Below, in pieces: positions 37,807-46,346 of a stretch of DNA of 64,000 nt (the stretch's first letter is position 1; the number at the start of each line of letters is the position of its first letter). The translations under genes were made by a program, and so were the position numbers. The notes under the pieces were generated by a model, which was given only the letters and a program-made list of their open reading frames with translations, had not been told where the DNA came from and made no database searches. The DNA comes from a bacterium (GTDB lineage Bacteria > Bacillota > Bacilli > Lactobacillales > Streptococcaceae): contig CAJNCV010000001.1 of NCBI GenBank assembly GCA_905221385.1, forward strand, positions 1 through 64,000, given 5' to 3'.

Positions 37807-37815
37807 TGTTATAAT
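37807..37815 (+). promoter_or_regulatory. Extended -10 promoter for the phosphoesterase gene
   Basis: TGTTATAAT at 37807-37815, 36 bp before the start codon, with GAGGAGA as ribosome-binding site. Confidence 0.65.
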
Positions 37816-37851
37816 ACTAGCATAAGAAGTAAGAAAAATTGAGGAGAAAGA

Positions 37852-38694
37852 ATGACGAAAATAGCAGTTCTTTCAGACATACATGGGAATACGACAGCCC
37901 TGGAAGCTGTACTGACTGATGCTAAAAAGGCAAATGTAGATGAGTACTGGCTTTTGGGAGATATTCTTATGCCTGGAACAGGACGTAGAAGGATTTTGGA
38001 CCTCTTGGCTAGCTTGCCCATCACAGTAAGAGTTCTTGGAAATTGGGAGGATAGTCTCTGGCGAGGCCTGCATCGCAAGCTAGATCTAACAAAAGCTAGT
38101 CATCGCTATCTCCTACGCCAATGCCAGTATATCTTAGAAGAGATTAGTCCTGAAGAAATCGAAGACCTCCACAATCAACCCATGCAAGTTCATCGTTGGT
38201 TCGGTGATTTGACGGTAGGAATCACTCATCATCTTCCTGATAAAAACTGGGGTAGAGAGTTGATTCATACGGGAAAACAAGAAGATTTTGATAGGTTGGT
38301 GACGGATCCACATGCCTCTATCGCGGTATATGGGCATATCCACCAACAGTTGCTTCGCTATGGAAGTGACGGACAGTTGATTCTTAATCCAGGATCGATT
38401 GGTCAACCTTTCTTTTTAGATGCGCGGTTGCGTAAGGACCTGCGTGCCCAGTATATGATCTTAGAGTTTGATGAGACAGGCTTAGCTGATGTTGATTTTC
38501 GTCGAGTGGATTATGATGTAGAAGCCGAATTGCAGTTGGCTAAGGATTTGAAGCTTCCTTATTTCCAGGTCTACTATGAAAGTTTGGTAAATGGGATTCA
38601 CCACACTCATAACCATGAGCTTTTGTACGAAATTGCTCAAGAACAAGGGCATGATGCCGAGTTGGATGCATGGTTGGATAGTGGTAATAGTTGA
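37852..38694 (+). CDS. Calcineurin-like metallophosphoesterase
   Basis: A 280-residue phosphoesterase. Metal motifs are in order: LSDIHGN (8-14), LLGDILMPG (36-44), GNWED near 66, ITHH near 126 and YGHIHQQ near 163. It belongs to the YfcE/MJ0936-like group with unknown natural substrate. A paralogue of about the same length lies at 48797-49651. The gene end carries the -35 box of the next promoter. Confidence 0.88.
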   Translation: MTKIAVLSDIHGNTTALEAVLTDAKKANVDEYWLLGDILMPGTGRRRILDLLASLPITVRVLGNWEDSLWRGLHRKLDLTKASHRYLLRQCQYILEEISPEEIEDLHNQPMQVHRWFGDLTVGITHHLPDKNWGRELIHTGKQEDFDRLVTDPHASIAVYGHIHQQLLRYGSDGQLILNPGSIGQPFFLDARLRKDLRAQYMILEFDETGLADVDFRRVDYDVEAELQLAKDLKLPYFQVYYESLVNGIHHTHNHELLYEIAQEQGHDAELDAWLDSGNS

Positions 38695-38718
38695 CATTAC
38701 AACGCAAAAGGGTATAAT
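38691..38718 (+). promoter_or_regulatory. Promoter of the Rrf2-family gene
   Basis: TTGACA (38691-38696) overlaps the upstream stop codon, and TATAAT (38713-38718) follows after 16 bp. Confidence 0.8.
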
Positions 38719-38750
38719 GGGTATCAGATAGGATGTGAAAGGAGAAGAAG

Positions 38751-39188
38751 ATGCAAATTTCAAGTCGATTTACGATTGCGACTCATATGTTAATCATTAT
38801 TGCCATCAAGAGTCAAGAGAGCAAAGTAACCAGTGATTTTCTCGCGGCCAGTGTTGGGGTCAATCCGGTCATTATTCGCAAAACCTTGTCTCAACTCAAA
38901 AAAGCTGAACTGATATCAGTTGCGCGTGGGACGGGCGGTACCGAGATTATCAAAGACCTTCAAGACATTAACCTTTTTGATGTTTATCAGGCAGTCGAAT
39001 GTTTAGGAAAATCTGGTAAACTCTTTAGTTTCCATGAAAATCCGAACTCAAGTTGTCCAATTGGATCGAATATCCATGCGGTCTTAGATCAAAAATTGCT
39101 AGATATCCAAGAAGCGATGGAAAACCAGCTTCGTCAGACGAGTCTGGCTCAGGTTGTGGCAGATGCTCAGGATAAAATGACAAAGTAA
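38751..39188 (+). CDS. Rrf2-family transcriptional regulator
   Basis: A 145-residue winged-helix regulator starting MQISSRFTIATHMLIIIA, with the DNA-binding region around SVGVNPVIIRKTLSQLKKAGL-type sequence (residues 33-55) and the wing ARGTGG. Only one Cys (in NSSCPIG near 103) is present where iron-sulfur Rrf2 proteins have three, so it probably does not hold a cluster. Its targets are not evident. Confidence 0.88.
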   Translation: MQISSRFTIATHMLIIIAIKSQESKVTSDFLAASVGVNPVIIRKTLSQLKKAELISVARGTGGTEIIKDLQDINLFDVYQAVECLGKSGKLFSFHENPNSSCPIGSNIHAVLDQKLLDIQEAMENQLRQTSLAQVVADAQDKMTK

Positions 39189-39209
39189 GAGGGCTAGAGT
39201 CCTCTTTTT
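39188..39209 (+). terminator. Intrinsic terminator after the Rrf2-family gene
   Basis: AGAGG and CCTCT around a 8-nt loop, followed by TTTT. Confidence 0.7.
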
Positions 39210-39255
39210 CTATTACCATAATTATGGTACAATGTAGTCATCAAAGGAGGAGACT

Positions 39256-40278
39256 ATGTACTTTATTACAGGATTTTTCGTCCTACTTTTTCTCGTTTCG
39301 TTTTTTAGAGACAATCGCAGTCTCTGGAATCCAGCTCTCTTGCTTTTATCTCTGCTCTTTTCTTACCTGTCTATTGCCAATCTTTTTTATGAAGCTGGGC
39401 AAGAAGAAGTGCACATGATCTTCTTTGCAGTGATTTTTCTCTTGCTCCCTTTTTTAGTTTTTCTAAGTGGCTTTTTCCTTATTTATAACGGATTTGTGTT
39501 ATTGAAGAAAGAAGGGAAATCCAAGGCAAATTATTTGTCTTTGGGGCTAGGGTGCGTGATTCTGTTCTTTTTTGTGATCATGGCGATTCGAATGAGCGAT
39601 AACAATGGTTTGTTCTACACCAATCATCTAGTGAATATTATCTTTTTCTTTTTGATTTATTCGTATTTGATTTTTGGTTTTGCCTTTGCAGGGTTTCTAC
39701 TTTATTCTATTCTGTATCTTTTTATTCCTAAGAAAAAACATTATGATTTTATTATTATTCACGGAGCAGGCTTGTTGAATGGAGAAAAAGTAACTCCCTT
39801 GCTCAAGAGCCGTATTGACAAGGCTGTAGAGGCTTATCATCAGTCGTCCAATCCCAACGTTAAAATCATCGCCAGTGGAGGTCAAGGTGGGGACGAGAAG
39901 ATTTCTGAAGCTCAGGCGATTTGCAACTATTTACTGGAAGAGACGAACATTCCGAGAGAAGCCATTCTCCTAGAGGAAGCCTCAACGACGACCTATGAAA
40001 ATCTCCTCTTTTCAAAAGAAATGGGAGAGAAACTGGTAGCAAATCCACGTTTTCTCTTTGTGACTAATGACTATCATGTTTTTCGTACTAGCACCTATGC
40101 CCGTCGTATTGGGATGAAGGGAGATGGCCTTGGTTGTCGGACAGCCGCCTACTATATTCCATCGGCCTTTATCAGAGAATATATTGCCCTATGTGTGAAG
40201 ATAAAATGGCTTTTTATCGCCTTCTATGTTTTGTTGATTTTAGCTCTGATTTTCTCTTATAGAGGTGTTTTATGGTAA
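39256..40278 (+). CDS. YdcF/SanA-like DUF218 membrane protein
   Basis: A 340-residue protein with five to six membrane segments in the first 165 residues, a DUF218 domain (about 168-315) and one last membrane segment. The DUF218 domain shows IIIHGAGLLNGEKVTPLLKS, ASGGQGGDEKISEAQAI, LEEASTTTYENLLFSKE and VTNDYHVFR, the usual conserved order. Family members are linked to envelope processes such as vancomycin sensitivity in E. coli. The exact reaction is unknown. AAAGGAGG precedes the ATG. Confidence 0.87.
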   Translation: MYFITGFFVLLFLVSFFRDNRSLWNPALLLLSLLFSYLSIANLFYEAGQEEVHMIFFAVIFLLLPFLVFLSGFFLIYNGFVLLKKEGKSKANYLSLGLGCVILFFFVIMAIRMSDNNGLFYTNHLVNIIFFFLIYSYLIFGFAFAGFLLYSILYLFIPKKKHYDFIIIHGAGLLNGEKVTPLLKSRIDKAVEAYHQSSNPNVKIIASGGQGGDEKISEAQAICNYLLEETNIPREAILLEEASTTTYENLLFSKEMGEKLVANPRFLFVTNDYHVFRTSTYARRIGMKGDGLGCRTAAYYIPSAFIREYIALCVKIKWLFIAFYVLLILALIFSYRGVLW

Positions 40279-40487
40279 TTAAATACTGAATCCTTAAATA
40301 TAGACAAAAATCATCTATCATTAATATAGAGGTGGTTTAGACGAAATATTTCATCGTTTGTGTAGTTATAAAGGTGTTGAAATTAACGAGGAATACTTGA
40401 TGCTTGATTATGCTGTGTTAGTAAGCATTCTATCGAGGATAAGTGTTTCTCGTTTTATGTATTATTTAAGATAAAATGCCTAAATCA

Positions 40488-40496
40488 TGTTATAAT
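40488..40496 (+). promoter_or_regulatory. recJ promoter, extended -10
   Basis: TGTTATAAT at 40488-40496. It lies downstream of an in-frame ATG at 40476, which rules that ATG out as the start for this transcript. Confidence 0.65.
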
Positions 40497-40532
40497 GAAA
40501 CGATAGAATTCTTAGAAAGAGTGGATGTTTTT

Positions 40533-42752
40533 TTGATAACTCCTACTTATGAATGGCAGTTTGCCCCGCAGGTTGAAGATGCGGATTTTACAAAGATAGC
40601 CAAGAAGGCTGGACTGGGGCCTGAGGTGGCACGGTTATTATTTGAAAGAGGTATTCGGGATGAGAAAAGTCTAAAGAAGTTTTTAGAACCTTCTTTAGAG
40701 GACTTGTATGACCCTTATCTGCTCCATGATATGGAGAAGGTAGTGGAGCGGATTCGTCAGGCCATTGAAGAAGGGGAAAATATTCTCGTTTATGGAGACT
40801 ACGATGCGGATGGCATGACTTCAGCTTCCATTGTTAAGGAAAGTTTGGAACAGCTTGGCGCCGAGTGCCGAGTTTATCTGCCCAATCGTTTTACCGATGG
40901 CTATGGTCCCAATGCCAGTGTCTATAAATACTTTATCGAGCAAGAGGGGATTTCCTTGATTGTGACAGTGGATAATGGGGTTGCAGGTCACGAAGCCATT
41001 GAATTGGCCCAGTCGATGGGAGTCGATGTCATTGTGACCGACCACCATTCCATGCCGGAAACCCTTCCTGATGCCTATGCGATTGTTCACCCTGAGCATC
41101 CAGATGCGGACTATCCTTTCAAATATCTAGCTGGTTGTGGAGTGGCTTTCAAGCTGGCTTGCGCCCTTTTAGAAGAAGTGCAAGTGGAATTGCTTGATTT
41201 GGTCGCTATCGGTACCATTGCAGATATGGTGAGCTTGACGGATGAAAACCGTATTTTGGTTCAATATGGTCTGGAAATGTTGGGACATACCCAGCGCATC
41301 GGTCTGCAAGAAATGCTAGATATGGCTGGGATTGCTGTTAATGAAGTGACAGAAGAAACGGTTGGTTTCCAGCTTGCCCCTCGTTTAAATGCCTTAGGCC
41401 GTTTGGATGATCCCAATCCTGCCATTGATTTGTTGACTGGCTTTGACGACGAGGAAGCGCATGAGATTGCCCTCATGATTCATCAGAAAAACGAAGAGCG
41501 CAAGGAAATCGTTCAGTCAATCTATGAAGAAGCTAAGACCATGGTGGATCCTGAGAAGAAGGTCCAGGTTTTGGCCAAGGAAGGCTGGAATCCTGGCGTT
41601 CTGGGTATCGTTGCTGGTCGTTTGTTGGAAGAACTAGGGCAGACAGTCATCGTTCTTAATATAGAGGACGGTCGTGCCAAGGGCAGTGCTCGTAGCGTGG
41701 AAGCTGTCGATATTTTTGAGGCTCTGGATCCCCATCGAGACCTCTTTATCGCCTTTGGCGGCCATGCTGGTGCAGCAGGGATGACGCTAGAGGTTGAGAA
41801 ACTCTCAGATTTATCCCAGGTTTTGGAAGACTATATCCGTGAAAAAGGTGCAGATGCTAGTGGTAAGAACAAGTTAAATCTAGATGAAGAGCTAGACTTG
41901 GAGACTCTTAGTTTAGAAACGGTCAAAAGCTTTGAACGCTTGGCGCCTTTTGGAATGGACAATAAGAAACCTGTCTTTTATATCAAGGATTTTCAGGTTG
42001 AAAGTGCTCGTACCATGGGGGCGGGAAATGCTCACCTCAAACTAAAGATCTCCAAGGGTGAGGCGAGTTTTGAAGTGGTGGCCTTCGGACAAGGTAGATG
42101 GGCGACAGAGTTTGCTCAAACAAAAAACTTAGAATTGGCAGTTAGCCTGTCTGTCAACCAATGGAATGGCCAAACTACCCTCCAGTTGATGATGGTGGAT
42201 GCGCGTGTGGAAGGTGTTCAACTCTTTAACATTCGTGGGAAGAACGCAGTCTTGCCAGAAGGGGTTCCAGTCTTGGACTTCGATGGAGAGGTGCCAAATT
42301 TGGCGAATAGTGAAGCGGTTGTTGTGAAAACCATTCCTGAGGATATTACCTTGCTGAAGGCTATTTTTCAGGAACAACATTTCTCTGCCGTCTATTTCAA
42401 AAACGACATCGACAAGGCCTACTATCTGACAGGTTATGGAACTAGAGAACAGTTTGCAAAATTGTACAAGACTATTTACCAGTTCCCAGAGTTTGATATT
42501 CGTTATAAGCTCAAGGATTTAGCGGCTTATCTCAATATCCAACAAATCTTACTAGTCAAGATGATTCAAGTCTTTGAAGAGCTAGGTTTTGTGACGATCA
42601 AAGATGGTGTTATGACAGTCAATAAAGAAGCGCCGAAAAGGGAAATTGCTGAAAGTCAGATTTACCAAAATCTCAAACAGACCGTTAAAGACCAAGAAAT
42701 GATGGCGCTGGGTACCGTGCAAGAAATTTATAACTTTTTAATGGAGAAATAG
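40533..42752 (+). CDS. recJ: Single-stranded-DNA-specific exonuclease RecJ
   Basis: A 739-residue DHH-family 5'-3' exonuclease. The DHH domain has YGDYDADGMTSASI near residue 85, VTVDNGV and VTDHHSMPE near 155-175; DHHA1 has the FGGHAGAAGM motif near 410; an OB domain and an extra C-terminal domain typical of Firmicutes RecJ follow. The start is placed at TTG 40533 (MITPTYEWQF), since the promoter -10 lies after the upstream ATG and GAAAGAGTGG precedes the TTG; GTG 40521 is an alternative. Confidence 0.93.
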   Translation: MITPTYEWQFAPQVEDADFTKIAKKAGLGPEVARLLFERGIRDEKSLKKFLEPSLEDLYDPYLLHDMEKVVERIRQAIEEGENILVYGDYDADGMTSASIVKESLEQLGAECRVYLPNRFTDGYGPNASVYKYFIEQEGISLIVTVDNGVAGHEAIELAQSMGVDVIVTDHHSMPETLPDAYAIVHPEHPDADYPFKYLAGCGVAFKLACALLEEVQVELLDLVAIGTIADMVSLTDENRILVQYGLEMLGHTQRIGLQEMLDMAGIAVNEVTEETVGFQLAPRLNALGRLDDPNPAIDLLTGFDDEEAHEIALMIHQKNEERKEIVQSIYEEAKTMVDPEKKVQVLAKEGWNPGVLGIVAGRLLEELGQTVIVLNIEDGRAKGSARSVEAVDIFEALDPHRDLFIAFGGHAGAAGMTLEVEKLSDLSQVLEDYIREKGADASGKNKLNLDEELDLETLSLETVKSFERLAPFGMDNKKPVFYIKDFQVESARTMGAGNAHLKLKISKGEASFEVVAFGQGRWATEFAQTKNLELAVSLSVNQWNGQTTLQLMMVDARVEGVQLFNIRGKNAVLPEGVPVLDFDGEVPNLANSEAVVVKTIPEDITLLKAIFQEQHFSAVYFKNDIDKAYYLTGYGTREQFAKLYKTIYQFPEFDIRYKLKDLAAYLNIQQILLVKMIQVFEELGFVTIKDGVMTVNKEAPKREIAESQIYQNLKQTVKDQEMMALGTVQEIYNFLMEK

Positions 42753-42764
42753 TAGAAGTTAGGA

Positions 42765-42791
42765 AAGAGTTGGGTAACCAGCTCTTTTTTG
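42765..42791 (+). terminator. Intrinsic terminator after recJ
   Basis: AAAGAGTTGG and CCAGCTCTTT with a 4-nt loop, followed by T residues. Confidence 0.85.
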
Positions 42792-42827
42792 AAAACAAAT
42801 CTTCATTTTGAAAATCATCAAAAAAAT

Positions 42828-42836
42828 GGTATAATG
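42828..42836 (+). promoter_or_regulatory. rnjB promoter, extended -10
   Basis: TGGTATAAT at 42828-42836, giving a leader of about 85 nt. Confidence 0.7.
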
Positions 42837-42928
42837 GTAGGAAAAGATTCGGCTGAAAGTTTTAGAACTTTTAGAATAAGAGGGTAAACCTACCCTATAA
42901 TCAAGATAAATTAAGTTTCGGAGGGAAA

Positions 42929-44590
42929 ATGAGTAATATCAGTTTAACAACACTAGGTGGTGTACGAGAAAATGGGAAAAATATGTACATCGCTGAAATC
43001 GATGGTTCTATTTTTGTTTTGGATGCTGGGCTTAAATACCCTGAAAATGAACAGCTTGGGGTTGATGTCGTCATTCCAAACATGGACTACCTTTTTGAAA
43101 ATAGTGACCGTATCGCAGGGGTCTTCTTGACCCACGGGCATGCGGATGCTATTGGTGCCCTGCCTTATCTTTTGGCAGAGGCTAAGGTGCCTGTGTTTGG
43201 TTCTGAGTTGACCATTGAGTTGGCAAAACTCTTTGTCAAAGGAAATGATACGGTTAAGAAATTCAATGACTTCCATGTTATTGATGAAAATACGGAGATC
43301 GACTTTGGAGGAACTGTAGTTTCCTTCTTCCGTACGACCCACTCTATCCCAGAAAGTTTGGGAGTAGTCCTAAAAACAACTGAAGGTAGCATTGTTTACA
43401 CAGGTGACTTCAAGTTTGACCAGACAGCTAGCGAATCCTATGCGACGGATTTTGCCCGTTTGGCAGAAATCGGTCGCGAGGGTGTCTTAGCGCTCCTCAG
43501 TGATTCCGCCAATGCAGACAGCAATATCCAGGTGGCGAGTGAGAGCGAAGTTGGAGACGAAATTACCCAGACCATTGCGGACTGGGACGGTCGTATCATC
43601 GTTGCGGCAGTTGCCAGCAATCTCTCTCGTATCCAGCAAGTTTTTGATGCCGCTGCGGATACAGGCCGTCGAGTTGTTCTGACTGGTTTTGATGTTGAAA
43701 ATATTGTCCGAACAGCGATTCGTCTCAAGAAATTGTCTTTAGCCAACGAAAGTCTCTTGATCAAACCCAAAGAAATGTCTCGTTTTGAAGACCATGAGTT
43801 GATTATCCTTGAGACGGGTCGTATGGGTGAGCCTATCAATGGACTTCGTAAGATGTCCATCGGTCGCCACCGCTATGTGGAAATCAAAGATGGGGACTTG
43901 GTCTATATCGTGACGACTCCATCTATCGCCAAAGAAGCCGTTATGGCGCGTGTTGAAAACATGATCTACCAAGCTGGTGGTGTAGTGAAACTCATTACCC
44001 AAAGCTTGCGAGTATCCGGACACGGAAATGCGCGTGATTTGCAGTTGATGATCAATCTTTTGCAACCAAACTACCTCTTCCCTATCCAAGGAGAGTATCG
44101 TGAGTTGGACGCGCATGCCAAGGCTGCCATGGCAGTTGGAATGTTGCCAGAACGCATTTTCATCCCTAAAAAGGGAACGACCATGTCTTATGAAAATGGA
44201 GACTTTGTTCCATCTGGAGCAGTTTCTGCAGGGGATGTCTTGATTGACGGAAATGCTATCGGAGATGTTGGAAATGTCGTCCTTCGTGACCGTAAAGTCT
44301 TGTCAGAGGATGGAATCTTTATCGTGGCGATCACTGTCAACCGTCGTGAGAAGAAAATTGTGGCTAAGGCTCGTGTTCATACGCGTGGATTTGTTTACCT
44401 CAAGAAGAGCCGCGATATTCTCCGTGAAAGCTCAGAATTGATTAACCAAACGGTAGAAGAGTATCTTCAAGGTGATGACTTTGACTGGGCAGATCTCAAA
44501 GGCAAGGTTCGTGACAATCTGACCAAGTACCTCTTTGATCAAACCAAGCGTCGCCCAGCAATCTTGCCAGTCGTGATGGAAGCAAAATAA
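42929..44590 (+). CDS. rnjB: Ribonuclease J2
   Basis: A 553-residue metallo-beta-lactamase/beta-CASP RNase. The metal motif is HGHADAIG (69-76) rather than the HGHEDHIG of RNase J1, so key metal ligands are replaced, as is typical of streptococcal J2, which works mainly as a partner of J1. The beta-CASP region includes SGHGNARDLQLMI near 370, and a C-terminal oligomerisation domain follows. CGGAGGG precedes the ATG. In the pneumococcal order it lies between recJ and estA, as here. Confidence 0.93.
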   Translation: MSNISLTTLGGVRENGKNMYIAEIDGSIFVLDAGLKYPENEQLGVDVVIPNMDYLFENSDRIAGVFLTHGHADAIGALPYLLAEAKVPVFGSELTIELAKLFVKGNDTVKKFNDFHVIDENTEIDFGGTVVSFFRTTHSIPESLGVVLKTTEGSIVYTGDFKFDQTASESYATDFARLAEIGREGVLALLSDSANADSNIQVASESEVGDEITQTIADWDGRIIVAAVASNLSRIQQVFDAAADTGRRVVLTGFDVENIVRTAIRLKKLSLANESLLIKPKEMSRFEDHELIILETGRMGEPINGLRKMSIGRHRYVEIKDGDLVYIVTTPSIAKEAVMARVENMIYQAGGVVKLITQSLRVSGHGNARDLQLMINLLQPNYLFPIQGEYRELDAHAKAAMAVGMLPERIFIPKKGTTMSYENGDFVPSGAVSAGDVLIDGNAIGDVGNVVLRDRKVLSEDGIFIVAITVNRREKKIVAKARVHTRGFVYLKKSRDILRESSELINQTVEEYLQGDDFDWADLKGKVRDNLTKYLFDQTKRRPAILPVVMEAK

Positions 44591-44607
44591 TAAGCAGAAT
44601 ACCTACA

Positions 44608-44632
44608 GAAAAAGTCGAAATTCGGCTTTTTC
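44608..44632 (+). terminator. Intrinsic terminator after rnjB
   Basis: GAAAAAGTCGAA and TTCGGCTTTTTC form the stem. Confidence 0.88.
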
Positions 44633-44658
44633 TTATTGAATAGTAAAAGGAGACAACC

Positions 44659-45439
44659 ATGGCAGTTATGAATATTGAGTATTACTCAAAAGTTTTGGAT
44701 ATGGAGTGGGGCGTTACCGTACTCTATCCAGATGCTAGTCGGGTAACTGAACCAGATTGCACAGATATTCCTGTTCTTTATCTTTTGCACGGAATGTCAG
44801 GAAACCAAAATAGCTGGCTCAAACGTACCAATGTCGAACGCTTGTTGCGTGGAACCAATCTCATTGTCATTATGCCCAATACTAGCAATGGCTGGTACAC
44901 AGATACCCAGTACGGTTTTAACTACTATACTACTCTAGCAGAAGAACTCCCCCAAGTCATGAAACGCTTCTTCCCCAAACATGACCAGCAAGCGAGAAAA
45001 GACCTTCATAGCAGGTCTCTCCATGGGTGGTTACGGCTCCTTCAAACTCGCTCTATCGACAAATCGTTTTTCTCATGCGGCTAGTTTTTCTGGTGCGCTC
45101 AGTTTTCAGGAATTCTCTCCTGAAAGCCAGGATCTGGGATCACTTGCCTACTGGCGAGGAGTGTTTGGAGAAATTAAAGACTGGACAGCTAGTCCTCATT
45201 CGCTTGAAAGTATGGCTGCAAAATCCGATCAAAAGACCAAACTATGGGCTTGGTGTGGGGAGCAAGACTATCTCTACTCTGCCAATAATCTCACAGTGAA
45301 AAACCTCAAAAAACTTGGTTTTGAGGTGACCTATAGTCACAGTCCAGGCAAGCACGAGTGGTACTACTGGGAAAAACAATTGGAGCGTTTTTTGGCTACA
45401 CTACCAATTGACTTTATCTTGGAAGAGCGCTTATCTTAG
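44659..45439 (+). pseudogene. estA: Tributyrin esterase EstA, broken by a one-base frameshift
   Basis: The first half (from ATG 44659) and the second half (open to 45439) are in different frames but together read as one EstA-like serine esterase of about 259 residues. The frame changes at the AAA run 44977-44979: removing one A restores [14 protein letters not shown]. The oxyanion region [12 protein letters not shown] is in the first half and the nucleophile GLSMGGYG in the second, so neither half alone can work. In pneumococcus EstA removes acetyl groups from host glycans. A sequencing error is an alternative. Confidence 0.85.
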
Positions 45440-45474
45440 TTTTAGGTTTCTTTCAGCTTTTCTCAGTAAAATAG

Positions 45475-45525
45475 AGAATCTATTTTGATCAAGGAAAATG
45501 CGATTTCAAGATAGATTCTTATTTT
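45475..45525 (+). terminator. Probable intrinsic terminator after estA
   Basis: AGAATCTATTTTGA (45475-45488) pairs with TCAAGATAGATTCT (45506-45519), followed by TATTTTT. Confidence 0.7.
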
Positions 45526-45543
45526 TATGAAAGGTGGGACGTC

Positions 45544-46245
45544 ATGTTCTGGATTATTCGATTATTCTTCCGATTTCTGTTGGGAATTTGGCGTTTCTTC
45601 TGGCGTCTGGTTTGGACTGTGGTCATTCTACTTCTCATTGCTTTTGGAGTGGTTTGGTATCTGACAGGTGATTTTCATTCTGCGGTCAATCAGGTTGAAA
45701 AAATGAGCCAGATTGGTCAAGATGGCTGGAATCAGTGGCAGGAGACGGGAACGCTGGAAGTCTTATCTCAAACAGACAGTCACCAACATGCAGAAGGCAA
45801 GTGGGCTCAGGCCTCAGCTCGCATCTATATTGAGCCTCAAATGGATGAGACCTTCCAAGCTACCTATGCAGAAGCCATAAAAAACTGGAATCAAACGGGA
45901 GCCTTTACCTTTGAGGTGGTTGCGGATCCTAGTCAGGCAGATATTGTGGCAAGTGAGATGAATGATGGCTCGACCGCTGTAGCAGGTCAAGCCGAGAGTC
46001 AAACCAATTTGTTAACCAATCAATTTATATCTGTAACAGTTCGCCTGAATCACTATTATCTATCCAATCCAAACTATGGATATTCTTATGAACGGATCGT
46101 GCACACGGCGGAGCACGAGCTGGGGCATGCCATCGGATTGGATCATACCAACGAGATTTCTGTCATGCAGCCAGCAGGCTCCTACTATGGAATTCAGCCT
46201 CGGGATGTGACAGCTGTTCAAGAACTCTATACCAGTAGCGACTAG
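45544..46245 (+). CDS. Membrane-anchored matrixin-type zinc metalloprotease
   Basis: A 233-residue protein with an aromatic-rich N-terminal membrane anchor (about 5-40) and an extracellular protease domain. The zinc site is [11 protein letters not shown] near residue 197 followed by the Met-turn SVMQP, the metzincin/matrixin pattern. The substrate is unknown. GGTGGG precedes the ATG. In pneumococcus the fibA/murM and fibB/murN genes lie between estA and this gene as I recall; they are absent here. Confidence 0.88.
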   Translation: MFWIIRLFFRFLLGIWRFFWRLVWTVVILLLIAFGVVWYLTGDFHSAVNQVEKMSQIGQDGWNQWQETGTLEVLSQTDSHQHAEGKWAQASARIYIEPQMDETFQATYAEAIKNWNQTGAFTFEVVADPSQADIVASEMNDGSTAVAGQAESQTNLLTNQFISVTVRLNHYYLSNPNYGYSYERIVHTAEHELGHAIGLDHTNEISVMQPAGSYYGIQPRDVTAVQELYTSSD

Positions 46246-46276
46246 ATGAAGTCAGTGCAATCCGAAATGAAATCAA

Positions 46277-46309
46277 AGCTCCTCCATCAAGCGGTGGGTG
46301 GGGCTTTTT
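46277..46309 (+). terminator. Intrinsic terminator after the metalloprotease gene
   Basis: AGCTCCTCCATC pairs with GGTGGGTGGGGCT across a 4-nt loop, followed by TTTT. Confidence 0.8.
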
Positions 46310-46331
46310 GTTCGTCCTGTTACGGCCTTTT

Positions 46332-46340
46332 TGCTATAAT
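46332..46340 (+). promoter_or_regulatory. uvrC promoter, extended -10
   Basis: TGCTATAAT ends only 6 nt before the uvrC ATG at 46347, so the transcript should begin at the start codon. Confidence 0.7.
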
Positions 46341-46346
46341 GGAACT

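Noticed and set aside
40476-40532. Longer N-terminus for RecJ from ATG 40476
   Set aside because: The likely -10 element (40491-40496) lies after that ATG, and the extra residues do not look like RecJ.
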